Of a DNA stretch of 64,000 nt, positions 35,901 to 48,126 are shown in pieces. The first letter of the stretch is position 1. Every line of letters starts with the position of its first letter. The notes under the pieces were generated by a model, which was given only the letters and a program-made list of their open reading frames with translations, did not search any database and was not told the origin of the DNA. The DNA comes from Neolentinus lepideus HHB14362 ss-1 (lineage: Eukaryota; Basidiomycota; Agaricomycetes; Gloeophyllales; Gloeophyllaceae), in contig KV425569.1 in the NCBI GenBank assembly GCA_001632425.1, forward strand, positions 134,292 to 198,291, in the 5' to 3' direction. A program made the position numbers and the translations under genes.

Positions 35901-38900
35901 ACTCGTGGAGCAAATCGGACGTCCCCTCGAGTTGGACACTGACGGTATCTGGTGCATGCTTCCCGGCATATTCCCCGAGAACTTTAAATTAAAGTTAAAC
36001 ACTGGCAAAACAATATCGTTCTCCTACCCCTGTACTATGCTCAACCATCTTGTCCATGACAAGTTCACGAATCATCAGTACCACGATCTAGATCCCGAGA
36101 CAGGCCATTACACCATCCACAGCGAGAACTCTATCTTTTTCGAGTTGGATGGACCGTACAGAGCGATGATCTTGCCCTCGTCGAAGGAAGAAGATAAGCT
36201 GCTCAAGAAACGGTACGCCGTTTTCGAAGACGACGGTTCACTTGCAGAGTTGAAGGGATTCGAGGTCAAGCGTCGCGGTGAGCTTCAGCTCATCAAGATC
36301 TTTCAGTCACAAATCTTCGAGAAGTTCCTGCTTGGCACAACTACCGAAGAGTGTTACGCCGCGGTTGCCGCCGTGGCTGATCAGTGGCTCGACGTGCTCT
36401 TCAGCAGAGCAGAGAATATGCCGGACAACGAACTCTTCGATTTAATCGCAGAAAATAGGAGTATGTCCAAGACTCTGGCTGAGTACGGTGGCCAGAAGTC
36501 GACCTCTATAAGTACCGCCAAGCGTCTTGCTGAATTCCTGGGCGATCAAATGGTGAAGGACAAGGGTTTGGCTTGCAAATTCATCATCTCCGCTCGTCCG
36601 ATGGGTGCCCCTGTGACAGAGCGAGCCATTCCTGTGGCTATCTTCTCCGCGGAGGAAAGCGTCATGAGGACATATCTGCGAAAGTGGCTAAAAGACAATA
36701 GTCTGACGACCTTCGACCTTCGGTCCATCTTGGACTGGGAGTACTACATTGAACGACTAGGTTCTGTGATCCAGAAGCTGATCACCATTCCGGCGGCTAT
36801 GCAGAAGGTCGCAAATCCTGTGCCTCGCATTCATCATCCAGATTGGTTGCACAGGCGTGTAGCGGCTATGGACGACAGATTCCGCCAGCACAAAGTTACA
36901 GACTTCTTCAAGCGTATGACGGAGGAAGACCGAATGACCCAACAAGCTGTTGATGACATGGAAGACTTCGGTGATTGCAGGCCAGACGGGCTCCTCCGTA
37001 TCAAGCCGAATAATCGCAAGACGCAGCAGATAATCGAAGATCCCGAAATTGAGACAGAATCACAAGCTGTCACCACAGAACGTTTGCCAAACCCAAGTGA
37101 GAGCTACTCTGCGTGGCTCCGTGTGGTGAACTCCCGATGGCGGAAGCGGAGGGCTGAACGCTTCGGCAATCCAAATCCTTCCGCCGTACCGGCAATGTTC
37201 AGAGGCGGTAGGGCAAGAACTACCCACCGCTGGGATATATTGCAGTTGCGGCCGAGCAAGATTCCCGGTCGCTACACTCTTTGGCTCTCTATCGACTCCG
37301 AGCTCGTTTCGATTCCAGTTCGTATCCCGCGAGAGTTCTATATTCATCTTCGAACGCCTCCAAAGGAAGGAAGATTTCAGGCGGATCAGTACAGTTGCGA
37401 GCAAGTGACCAAGCATCTGCCTCGTGGACAGCCTTGCATCAATTTGTACAAAATATCCGTCCGTGAAGATATCTATCAGGATGGCCGGGAGCATTTTGTC
37501 GATCTCACCACGGATCCGAATGTGGATGGAGTGTTCGAGTTACAAGTAAGATCGACTTTCATCTTATCCGCGGGCATATTTGACCGTGTTGTGCGCAGAT
37601 GCCTCTCGTAGTCCGAGCACTGCTGAAGTTGGGAAAGACTTGCGTGATCGATGACAGGACTATGACATTAAACAAGGCAGAAAGTACCGGTCTCGATCTC
37701 CACCAGCTGACAGCCGCCGACTTGACAATGACGCGAGGTAAATATCTTAAGGGTGGCAGCGGCGGCAAGTACCTCTTATTGTATCACGCTTGCTCGAATA
37801 GCGCGCCGGTGCACGTCTTCGGGCTCTTCCATCCTGATGGATCTGCCAAACTTCATGTAGTCGACCCTGCGCCACGCCGTCAAGGTATCCCGCGACTTGC
37901 GGAGTCCTACAGGGACCTGTTGGCGAAGCAGCAAGCAGAGCATGGATCAAGCTTTTCTGTCCATTATCCATCTGTGTTGACATTCGACACCACATATCAT
38001 GGCAGCGATACTATTGCCCTCAAAGCAATATCCCGGGAGCTGGGCCTACTGGAAGGCCGTTCATACACGGTCATCATTTCGTCAATGAAGGAACAGGTGT
38101 ATTTTGATGCACATGTACAAAGACTAGCGAAGTTCCCTGTCTTGTCGATGTCAAAGGCAAAGGCGGCACATACGTTAGACGTCTTCCCCTGGTTCTCAAA
38201 CGTGGCAAAGAAAATGCTAGGTCGGTATTTGTCGCTTGGCACATGGCTTGACCGAACAATATCACTTGCGGATTATTACGACGTACCCATAGGGCATGTC
38301 GAAGGTGACTTGCCTCTTTATGTTGCTGACCTCGAGTTCGCTCGTCGCTTACTCAAAGAAGACATGGTCTTGTGGTGGTCCCCCGGAGAGCGCCCGGATC
38401 TTGGCGGTATCGAGGAAGACAAGCGGCAAGCCCAAGAGATTCCCAGTACGGAGTTCCTCTCTCCGGGATGTTATGTCAACGTTTGCCTTGAGATTACAGT
38501 TCGGAACCTGGCTGTAAACTCGGTGCTACACTCTATCGTTGTGAACGAGCTCGAGGGTAGCGGCGGAGCCACTGCCTTCGACTCCGTATCACATACTCTA
38601 GACGAATACACCGAGGGAGATGCTCCACGTGACCTTACTTTGGGTGAATCAAATGTCTCGCCCAAGACTCTGAATATCTTGAAGTCAATGGTCAAGACTT
38701 GGCTTCTGGACAAAATACAGGGCAATTTCGAGAGCCCCGCGACCCTTGCTGTGGATCACTTCTGGCGGTGGATCAGTTCGAGCGCCTCGAACATGTACGA
38801 TGGCAGTATTCATAGATTCGTTCACAGTCTTATGAGAAAGACATTCATACAACTTCTGGCCGAGTTCAAGAGGCTTGGATCCCACGTCGTTTACGCTGAC

Positions 38901-40077
38901 TTTAGCCGTATTCTCCTGGTGACCTCGAAACCACCAGGCACGGCTCATGCTTATGCAACATATATAACTACCGCTGTCACATCCCACGAGCTCTTCCAGC
39001 ACGTCTACTTGCACACGGAACGGTTCTACGATTTTCTCATCTTCCTTGATCAGGCCAATCTAGGCGGCGTCGTATGCGAAGATCCTCTCGCAATAGAACC
39101 TCCAGAAGAACTTGCGATCGAAATGCGTTGGAATATCGAGGCCTTCTTGCCCAGGGCCATCCAGGAGGACTTCCATAACATCGTGCGTTTCTTCATCGTC
39201 AATCTCTATCGCACTCAACAGCAGACTCGGGATACAACTCGTACTCCTCTGCGAGTCCTCCAAAATGCTGCTCCGGAAGCCACCCAACGTGACGCTGCAA
39301 AAACCAAGGAGATGGAGGTTACACGCGATTTTATTGCGCGTCGTTTAACACGGAGATGTCTCAAGACCGTCGGCAGTATTCTCGAGAGACACAAAATGTC
39401 CCTGATGCAGGATGAGCCAGATGAGGACTTCTCCTTCCCAGTCTTGCCTGGAGCGCATTTGCCCTTGAGTAATCCCTCTCTCGAATTTGTCAAGTTCATC
39501 TGCGCTGTATTCTATCTTGCCAAGGAGTACCAGGTCGAGATGGGACTGCTGCGACGGAACCTGCTAGAGCTGGTTGGTGTCAGGGAATTCTCGGACAGCG
39601 CTGTCTTCCGCAATCCTTGCGAGCCCCTACGGCTGACCAATGTACCATGCCGGCATTGCGACGCACTGCGAGACTTTGACTTCTGTCGCGACACGGAGCT
39701 GCTGCCCAGTACCATACAGATGACACCGCGCTGGACGTGTGGCGAATGCGGTAGCGACTTCGACCGTACAACGATTGAGCTTGCGCTGATGCAGATCGTA
39801 TTCAATTTGGAACGGACGTTTACACAACAGGATCTGCGCTGCTCCAAGTGCAAACAGATTCAGTCGGACAACGTTTCGCGGCATTGTCATTGTTCTGGCA
39901 GTTATCAGTTGACAATTAGCAAGGCCGATGTACAGAGGAAATTGAAGACAATTGTAAATGTCGCTATAGTGCATAATCTCAGTCGGCTCAAGGTAAGATT
40001 GGCTCATCGAGGCATTCGGAATATACGCTCACTGTCTGCCACAGGAATGTGCGCAGACACTTCTAGAAAGCTGGTGA
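32967..40077 (+). CDS. POL2: DNA polymerase epsilon catalytic subunit A
   Basis: This is the leading-strand replicative polymerase with 3'-5' proofreading. The Gly/Arg-rich N-terminus (from 32967) is followed by the conserved N-terminal domain. The exonuclease motif is [16 protein letters not shown] (33965). [13 protein letters not shown] is motif II and [20 protein letters not shown] motif III. Polymerase motif A is [18 protein letters not shown] (35225). The Fe-S CysX cluster has [13 protein letters not shown]. The fingers have [19 protein letters not shown]. Motif C is ELDTDGIWC, the DTDG form special to epsilon. QHKVTDFF near 36890 looks like the PCNA box. The inactive C-terminal polymerase half follows, then two zinc fingers ([13 protein letters not shown] to CGECG; CSKCKQ to CHC). 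About eight introns are needed. The last exon is [10 protein letters not shown]. The length, about 2,200 residues, is normal. All catalytic residues are present. Confidence 0.96.
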
Positions 40078-40346
40078 TCGTCTCAGCCGAGGAGAGCACG
40101 ATATAGATGTATATGTATACCTTGTATTATCGATGCCATAGAGCGCTGTTGTATTTTTACTATTCGCTGTTGAACTATTCTGCATACCACCGATCCATAC
40201 GAGAAATGAATTTTTGACCGCTCGAGAACTGCATCTGGAGTCAGGACCATGAACCGTAACGTGGGCATTCTCTTTTCCTTTATTGAGACAGTCGAAGAAG
40301 GAGAACTGGAAGAGTGGGATTAGAAGAAGGATGTGACGAAGTCCGG

Positions 40347-41192
40347 CTAGGAGTCCTTCGCGAGCATCATTTGCTGCACCGTCAACGTGACATTAGGTTT
40401 AGCAGCAACGACGGGGAATGTTAGGTCACCTTGAAGTCTAAAGGAAACACTCAGAAGGAAGAGCACAAGGGAAGATAACACTGCATACCGTCGAAACTTA
40501 TTTTACCATCCCCATCACGATCTGCCTGGCGAATCATTTCATTAATTTCCTCGTCTGTGAGTGTCTCTCCTGATGCATCAATCAGCAAAACACGAATGCC
40601 TGCTCGGCATCAACTCACCGAACTGCGTCATGCTATGTCTCAGCTCAGCGGGGCCAATGTATCCATCCCCATCTCGGTCGAACACCTTGAAGTTTTTCTT
40701 GATGTCCTCGTCATCAATATCTCGTTGGAGATCATGAATCGCAGCGAGGAAATCGGGGAAATTAAGGGCCCCCTTGCCGGACGTATCGGATCCAATGATC
40801 ATGTCAGTCAGTTCAGCCTCTGTGAAGTTGTACCCTATCGAGCGCATGAGAGTGTATAGCTCTCTGAAATTAAGGAGACCATCGTCATCTGCATTTGAAA
40901 TTTGTCATCTCAGAGTATGCGTTTGTGTATATAGAAGCGCTCGCAGCTGGGTACCAACCCTTGTCGAACGACGAGAATTTCTCTTTGAGCACTGTGCGCA
41001 ACAGCCAATGAGTCTCTGCATCACGCATGCAGCTAATTGTTATACGGACCGGAAATATCGTCTAGGTAGCGGCTTATCTCGCATCACGACATGAGAATAT
41101 TGTGCTATGCAACAAACCTTCACTCTAGAAGAAGGCAAAATCACATATCGATAGAGTGTAACGAGCTAATCACGCACAAACTTATCGGCCAT
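40347..41192 (-). CDS. Calmodulin-like protein, array member 1
   Basis: This is a four-EF-hand Ca2+ sensor paralogue of the calmodulin at 47149-48002, with identical intron positions. Exon 1 encodes MADKF, exon 2 is 7 nt and exon 3 is 12 nt (together SEDDIS). [12 protein letters not shown] follows. EF1 is [12 protein letters not shown], a good loop. EF2 is [12 protein letters not shown], degenerate, with Asp at position 12. EF3 is [12 protein letters not shown], canonical. EF4 is [12 protein letters not shown], with Asp at position 12. The 3' micro-exon is 8 nt instead of 11, then QMMLAKDS and TAG at 40347-40349. The length is close to 150 residues. The frame is intact, so it is likely expressed. 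It should bind Ca2+ less evenly than calmodulin, with EF2 probably silent. Confidence 0.85.
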
Positions 41193-41296
41193 TTGTGTGA
41201 GATGGATCGACGGACAGTAAGTCGGTAGGGCAGGGAAGGGGGGTTGCTCTCGAGAAAGAGGACCTAGCGCAAGCTTAAGAGCGCCGAGGTCGCTAT

Positions 41297-41306
41297 GTAT
41301 GTTTAG
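41297..41306 (-). promoter_or_regulatory. Shared upstream element of calmodulin array, copy 1
   Basis: GTATGTTTAG, followed by GCGCGGC, lies 105 bases upstream of the ATG of array member 1. Similar sequences stand at nearly the same distance upstream of the four other recognisable members. Confidence 0.5.
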
Positions 41307-41377
41307 CGCGGCGCTACACTAGGCGTCTTTATGTCGATTACATATGCCCTAGCATGACATCCTGTGGGGATGAACAG

Positions 41378-41746
41378 CTAAGCTGGGCATAACAAGAAGA
41401 AAGCGAATTGGCGATGATGATGTACTAAACTCATCCGGACACTCAGTATCGGTATGGCCAGAAAATATCCTGCTATTCCCTCGCAGTGAATTAATTTACA
41501 TATTATCTTAGTGTAGGGAGCAATGCACTCACCAGGGAGCTCGAAACTCAGGCTACCACGGATTTCACTAGAAGTTTGAAGTAGGGGCGCAAGGTCGGCG
41601 TTATTGTGAGTTATGTTATAGAAGGCGTATTGTCTGGTCGCCAGAATCTCAGTCATGAATAATGTTAAACTAGGGATACGAGAGATGAAGAGAATTTGTA
41701 TTGAGAAGCTTACTAGCTGGTTGCACCATCTCGGCCCAGTGGCCAT
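41378..41746 (-). pseudogene. Probable calmodulin-like relic between members 1 and 2
   Basis: This frame keeps pieces of the array's exon plan. MATGPRWCNQL at 41746 ends at a GTAAGC donor, like the MADQL exon. A 12-nt block ACTGAGATTCTG resembles exon 3. EIRGSLSFELPG followed by GTGAGT resembles exon 4 ([12 protein letters not shown] in member 3). No EF-hand loop follows and several splice sites are missing. It is read as a mostly deleted array member. The match is weak and could be chance. Confidence 0.35.
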
Positions 41747-41979
41747 CCATCATTTATTGTTTGAAGCCTTTCATGCTACCAAATCGGGCATTCCCCGCAC
41801 CATTTGCGGATATGTTGATTGAGATCCTTCAATATTCATCCAAAGCGTGTACATATTCGTATACACACGAGGGGAAAGAGAATATATCGCTATCAAGGCC
41901 TATTGCATGAAAATTTCTTTTCTCGTGACTAATTCTGAACACGCGCAAATAAGTGGCACCGCGAATCCCAACTGTACGA

Positions 41980-42625
41980 TCACTTCGCGAGCACCATCTG
42001 CAGAAAGCAGGGCTTATATATAAGCGGAAAATTTATGTTAAAAATTATAGATCACCTTGGAGAACTCTGGAGAAGTATGGTTGAGAATGGACATCTTAAG
42101 AGAGGATAGCGCAGCATACCGCTGTAGTTTATCATGCCGTCACCATCATCGTCTACAACCTGGATCATCTTATGAACTTGGTCATCCGTGACTCTTTCGC
42201 CTAGACCATTGGTCAGCATCAGCAATCGTGCAAAATGAGCCATACCACTCACCGACGTTAGACATGACAAGACTGAGCTCCTCAGCGGTGATCTGCCCGT
42301 TTCCATCCTTGTCGAACACCTTGAAGGCCGCCTTAATCTGCTCTTCAGAGTTATTGTCATGGACAAATTTGCGCGCCGTCAAGGTGAGGAGCTGCAGGGA
42401 GTCGATGGGCCTAACATTAGTCGTGTCTGCCTCGGTGCTCGGTACTGTTCCGCGGTCTCTGCCACTGATGAGACCTGTGCATGGACAGGATTGTATCAAT
42501 GAATGACCTGTCATAACAAATCAATCATGTTGCGGCCATGTCTTGCGTACCGTCAGTCTAAATGAGAAATCACAACGTATTTTTGAAAGAACGACCTGAA
42601 CAGTACGGACCAAGTAATCAGCCAT
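41980..42625 (-). CDS. Truncated calmodulin-like protein, array member 2 (C-lobe only)
   Basis: The start at 42625 gives MADYL and the same 7-nt exon 2 (TD). EF1 and most of EF2 are then collapsed into [16 protein letters not shown], where ligand positions are lost, followed by [16 protein letters not shown] in place of [15 protein letters not shown]. The C-lobe is intact: EF3 is [14 protein letters not shown]4 is [12 protein letters not shown], completed across the conserved intron and the 11-nt exon. The product ends KMVLAK with TGA at 41980-41982. About 115 residues are predicted with no stop in frame. It could bind Ca2+ through one EF pair and might act as a dominant or buffering partner. 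It may also be on the way to becoming a pseudogene. Confidence 0.7.
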
Positions 42626-42746
42626 TCTGTGTTATGTTCTGTGGGGGGGGAAGTGAAGGAGGTGGCAATGGAAGTGTCGGATGAGATCCCTAGCTAGGCT
42701 CTCAGTTCTTATATACCATCCCTAGGCCTCAGTCTCTCCAGGAGAA

Positions 42747-42756
42747 CTACGTTTAG
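42747..42756 (-). promoter_or_regulatory. Shared upstream element of calmodulin array, copy 2
   Basis: CTACGTTTAG lies 122 bases upstream of the ATG of array member 2, with a TATA-like ATATAAG (gene sense) between it and the start codon at about 42710. Confidence 0.5.
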
Positions 42757-42799
42757 TATAGTGCGACATGTGCAATGGGCCTTTGGTAGTGAGGTGCTT

Positions 42800-43865
42800 G
42801 CGCTATTAATGGCATTCTGTGGAAGAGTAGTAAAGTCTATAGCGCAACCATGATTAGCTAGGAACAGGGATGGCCTTGTGGACTAAAACTCGAAGAGGGC
42901 ATCACCTACGTCGGGTAACAGGTTCACTTCTCGCTATATCTTCGGCATCCTGCAATGTTAGCTCAGTGTTCACCGCTCGGTATATCAGGCTTCAGCAAGG
43001 CTCGAGAATCGAGACCGTGCTTCGTGGCGTCTCGTGTAGGTGCACCAGGTACTTCTGTTCCACGTGGTATTGTCGAGTTTGCAATGTCTGACGTAGTAGT
43101 CTTGATACTCCGTCTCTTAAAGAAGGTTTAGTAGACGGACAGCTGTCTTGACCGCCAACATAGAACCACTGCTGTCGGGACAATAATAAATCAGATTAGA
43201 AAAGAAGTACACCAGAATTCTGCTGTTTGGCCTGGCAGACCCAGGATTCAGGAATGCCAGGCATGTCTCATGAGACCGCCACGATCTTCCCGTAGCATGT
43301 CACTGAGGAAAGCTGCATCCCTAAACATTTGGCAACTTGCACGCTGAGTCCGGACGCGTACATCTTCAGAATTCTGATCTATCTTCTTTTTGAGCTCTCT
43401 ACGAAGCTGGGAGTGCGTCAAGAATATTCTGAGCTCGCACACTAACGGTAAGTAGAAGCTGCGTCAAAGACGATCAACCATTAAGGATTAAATAGTCGGT
43501 CAGCCGTACCCCCAGAGAGCCTGTGTCCATGCTCACATAGCATCGAGAGTTCCGTGCTATATCAGACTCTGTACCACATGGTCTGCCTTGGAATCGTTCT
43601 ATGCAAGTCCATATGAACAACTCGCCGCCTGGTGTAGACTCGAATCTTCCACATAAGACGTAACATTGGAGCAAAAAGGTATCAACGATATCGTGTGGAT
43701 GAAGCACAGCGATGAGCGATACGATTATTTCATGTGACCATAGCATAGAGATTTCCTCGATACTTCTCCGCTGCTAATTATGCTGGGCCCAGGTATGCAA
43801 ATAGAACAAGGAGGGGAGCGTCGAATCACAGAACGGGATGGGGAATAGGGATTCGGATGGCCCAA
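42800..43865. other. Inter-member spacer in calmodulin array
   Basis: No exon is recognised in this kilobase. Parts of it near 42760-43000 resemble the spacer upstream of member 4 (about 46290-46470), for example around CATCACCTAC/CATCACCTGC. Whole units, spacer included, were therefore duplicated. Two minus-strand frames (43248-43442, 43474-43746) have no identifiable domain. Confidence 0.45.
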
Positions 43866-44735
43866 TTATTGAGAGAGCATCATCTAGGATATATGAAATA
43901 TCAGCATCCAATGAAGCAGGGAGAGGAAACATTTCATTTACCTTTACGAAGTCTGAGGGGTAATGAGCAACGAACCTCAAAGAGTGGAAAGACATACCCT
44001 CGTAGTTAATCTGACCATCACCATCGAAATCCGCTTCCCGAATCATCGAGTCCACCTCATTGTCTGTCACTTTCTCACCTATTTCGTAATATCAGCATCC
44101 ACAGACACACACACGGACTGCAACTGCACTTACCGTGGTCATCCATGATGCGTTTGAGGTCCGTATGGCCGATGTACCCATTTCCGTCCTTGTCAAACAC
44201 CCTGAACGCCTCCCTGATTTGCTCTTTGGGATCGATGTCCCGTTTGACGAGTGTCATCATAACCAGAAAGTCCGAGAAATCGACAGCACCCTTGTTAGTT
44301 CTGTCCACGTCGGCGATCATGTCCCGCAGGTCTGCCTCGGAGGGGTTCTGCCCAATCGCTTGCATAACTCTTCCAAGGTCCCTAGTGTTGATTAGACCAT
44401 CACCATCTAAGTGAGATGCACCGTCTCAGGGTATGCTGTCCGTTCAAGCATTCCCAACGTAATACGAACCCTTGTCAAATGACAAGAAAGACTCTCTGAA
44501 CTCTGGAAGTGAATATCATATATCTGCCGAGTTCCTCCATTACCCATTCTTCATAGCTACACTCACCGGCAACTTCTTCTACAGGTCCCGATGTGTTGAT
44601 TAAAGTCAATATAAAATGTCACTTCATTGGATTATGCTCATTATCTGCGCACCTTCGCTCTAGAGGGTTGGAGGAGAATGTCAACATAGCAACCTGAGAT
44701 ACACGTTCAGACCCACGCACCAGCTGATCAGCCAT
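43866..44735 (-). CDS. Calmodulin-like protein, array member 3
   Basis: The start at 44735 gives MADQL, then the 7- and 12-nt exons (SEEEVA), [12 protein letters not shown] and full-length EF structure. EF1 is [14 protein letters not shown]2 is [12 protein letters not shown] and EF3 is [12 protein letters not shown]. All three have Asp rather than Glu at loop position 12. EF4 is [12 protein letters not shown], where the Glu of calmodulin is also replaced across the intron. EF2 further lacks acidic residues at positions 3 and 5. The end is FVKMMLSQ with TAA at 43866-43868. The frame and all splice sites are intact. Asp at position 12 is known to favour Mg2+ or weaken Ca2+ binding. This member may therefore have a changed ion preference while keeping the calmodulin fold. 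Confidence 0.85.
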
Positions 44736-44835
44736 TCAGATGCTATTCAGGTGCAATTAGTACTCCAGAGTGGCGATTAGGCCGTGCTAGTAATCCGATG
44801 CAGCCTTTGATATATCATCCACTAGCGCTGAAAGG

Positions 44836-44845
44836 CTATGTTCAG
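44836..44845 (-). promoter_or_regulatory. Shared upstream element of calmodulin array, copy 3
   Basis: CTATGTTCAG lies 101 bases upstream of the ATG of array member 3, with one C for T against the other copies. Confidence 0.45.
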
Positions 44846-44849
44846 CTCG

Positions 44850-45340
44850 GGATGACATTCCGAGGCGCCTTGGAATGAATTGCATGATTGGACAAAAGGG
44901 CGAACTTGTATTATCTGCCTTCTATCACCCTGCACAAGCTAGCGCGCATAGCCCCATGACGAGGAGTCAAACGCGGAACTTGTCGGTAATCCCATGAGGC
45001 CGTGTTCAGCACATATATGCGCTGCTTCGTTCTGCCCTCCAGTCACCCTCTGTTCGACCTAGATAGGTCTTCTTGACAAGCAGCGATTGCAGTGGATGAC
45101 GATATTGACGCATGTCCTGTAATGTTTGATTGATAGCATTGAGTATTTTGGTATCTTCAGTATTTGCTGTAGAACGGTACCTTCAAGACATTCGTTTAGG
45201 AACTTGACCACTCCAAAGGACGCCTTCCAGTTAGATATGCTTTGGCTACAGTGCTCTCAAGCAGTCCACTTATGACGGTGTGACATAGACGCGTTTCCAG
45301 GAATGTTAAACAAAAATAGTCCATGTGAGACGGGGGACAA
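44850..45340. other. Spacer in calmodulin array
   Basis: About 500 bases upstream of member 3 and downstream of the member 4 pseudogene. No coding exon is recognised. Confidence 0.4.
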
Positions 45341-46169
45341 TCAAAAGACGGAATCTGCAGATGCACGTGAAGTTCTGCTAGCGAGCATCACATATAACCA
45401 CTCGGGGTCAGATACGGATCGGACAATTCGCAGTACGGTTGGCTTACCTCAGGCTGCGGAACTCCGTGAGGAAGTAAATGCGCAAGGAAACTCGGGAAAC
45501 ATGACAAGACATGCCCTGTAGTTGATTTGTCCACCATCGCCAAGGTCCACTTCCCGATCGTCGTCTGTCGTTGTCTTACCTACTTCGTCGATCGGCATTC
45601 CACAGACGTACACCTGGATCGCAATCACGCTCACCAGGGTCTGCCATCACACGTCTGAGGTCGGCATGGTCGATGTACCCGTTTCTGTCCTTGTCCAGTC
45701 CCTTGAACGCCTCCTGAATCTTCTCGCTGTCGGGACCGCGCGTCTTGCGCGCCATCATCGTCACGAACTCCGGGAAGTCGACAGCGCCCTGCCGGTTGTG
45801 TTCACCTCGGCAATCATGTCTTGCAGCTCTGCATCGGTCGGGTTCTTGGTAGTGATGGTGTCATCGCCGTCTGCAGGAGCGGGGGTGTTATCGTTCGTGG
45901 TTTGGGCGAGTGCTCACAAGATACTGACCCCTTATCGAATAACCTCTGCGACATGTTTGTTACCGTCTAGTTCTCCATATAGGTTATACGATGCCCACCG
46001 TACATCTCTATGCGTGGAGGACATAATAGACTGTCAATGACCTGATACGACGAAACTATTGCTGCTTAAGTTGTTTGTCGCGTACCTTCAAACTAGAAAA
46101 AATGATCAAAAGGTTACATGTTGGCCTTACGGTAATAAGCAAAATAGTACAGACCAAGTGCTCGGCCAT
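45341..46169 (-). pseudogene. Calmodulin-like pseudogene, array member 4
   Basis: The start at 46169 gives MAEHL and the 7-nt exon. Exon 3 is cut to 9 nt and exon 4 is shortened, so the first EF-hand helix (RLFDKG) is out of frame. EF1 keeps DGDDTITTK. An in-frame deletion of about 33 nt then removes the next helix. In EF2 one base is missing near 45790 compared with true calmodulin, shifting the frame. The other frame continues well, [14 protein letters not shown], to EF3 [14 protein letters not shown]4 lacks its middle (DDDREVDLGDGGQINY). The tail ends MLASRTSRASADSVF with TGA at 45341-45343. Several independent lesions make it non-functional. Its C-terminal half ([15 protein letters not shown]) is still clearly of calmodulin origin. 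Confidence 0.85.
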
Positions 46170-46274
46170 TCTACATATTCACGTCGATCTTTCCTGAAGA
46201 CAGCAATTTGTCCCTGGTCATCCGTTAGTTTCCCTGCATTGAGAGTTGTAGGCGCTAGGTAGGTACTAGGACAT

Positions 46275-46284
46275 CTATGTTTAG
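46275..46284 (-). promoter_or_regulatory. Shared upstream element of calmodulin array, copy 4
   Basis: CTATGTTTAG, followed by GCATGCGC, lies 106 bases upstream of the old start codon of the member 4 pseudogene. Confidence 0.5.
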
Positions 46285-46299
46285 GCATGCGCTAGGACC

Positions 46300-47148
46300 G
46301 ATGGCCAGCGGGTGTCTTGTAGTGGATTGCTCGCGCTATCAATTGCGATCGGACAAGACGGGTTAAAAATGATACTAGTATCCAGAACGGAGGACATCAC
46401 CTGCATATGTCAGTAATTGTGCAGTAAGCTTACCGCTCGACATATCGCAGCGGTGGCTTCAGCTGGGCGGCGATTGAGTGCATCCGAATTAAGCCCTTGT
46501 CAGCGTTAACGTTCATCGATGCATCACCCTGGAGCGGGGCTCGATCTGAAGTTAACCTAGAGGGAGATCAGCGCTGCAGCATTTGTACAAGGTTTGAAAA
46601 TTTGAGCACGGGAACAGCTAGTTGAGTGATACGTCCAGGGACCATGACATCCTGGGATTGAAGATACGGACAGTGCAAGCGACCGAAAGTGCGACCATCA
46701 ATGGTCCAGATAAGATACTTTGGCAGGATATATACTATAGATGCGCAGGCACAACAGACTCGACCGCCGTGGATGCATCGATGAACTATCAGGCCTTCAG
46801 GAATGGGAGACTGCAAGGCGTCCTATGTCGTTTCTAGCAGCTCGTCACCCATATATGGATATGTCGGGCAAGTACTGCTGCGTCTCTCATGGGCTCACCT
46901 TGGAAGCTTCACTAGGTCATTATAGTCATCAATTCCATGCTGAAGCAGATCTAGGGAACGGGCATTTCTGCTATGCAGTAATGATAGACTTGGCCAGGTC
47001 GCTCTCACGTAAACGAATATAATGAATCCACGAGACCATGACATAAATATTTCCTATTCGATTCCTTCGCTAATCGTTACACATGGGTTTAGACGCGTAA
47101 ATAATGCAAGACGGAAAAAGTCGAAGCACAGAACGGAAGAAAGTCCGA
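46300..47148. other. Spacer in calmodulin array
   Basis: About 850 bases between the calmodulin stop and the promoter of the pseudogene. No exon is recognised. Small plus-strand frames (46622-46837, 46741-47022) have no identifiable domain. Confidence 0.4.
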
Positions 47149-48002
<854 letters not shown>

Positions 48003-48116
48003 TTTGTTTACGAAGGAATAGAGGTGTAATTAGCGAAGATTCAGTGGTCTGAAAGCAAGAGCTCCTAGACATTCACGGTCGGACATCTCGGCAATCGCCG
48101 ATGAGCGCCGGCGATG

Positions 48117-48126
48117 CTATGTTTAG
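48117..48126 (-). promoter_or_regulatory. Shared upstream element of calmodulin array, copy 5
   Basis: CTATGTTTAG, followed by TGCGGC, lies 115 bases upstream of the calmodulin ATG. Confidence 0.5.

Noticed and set aside
38000..39900. Many minus-strand frames inside the polymerase gene
   Set aside because: They are all antisense to well-conserved POL2 coding sequence.
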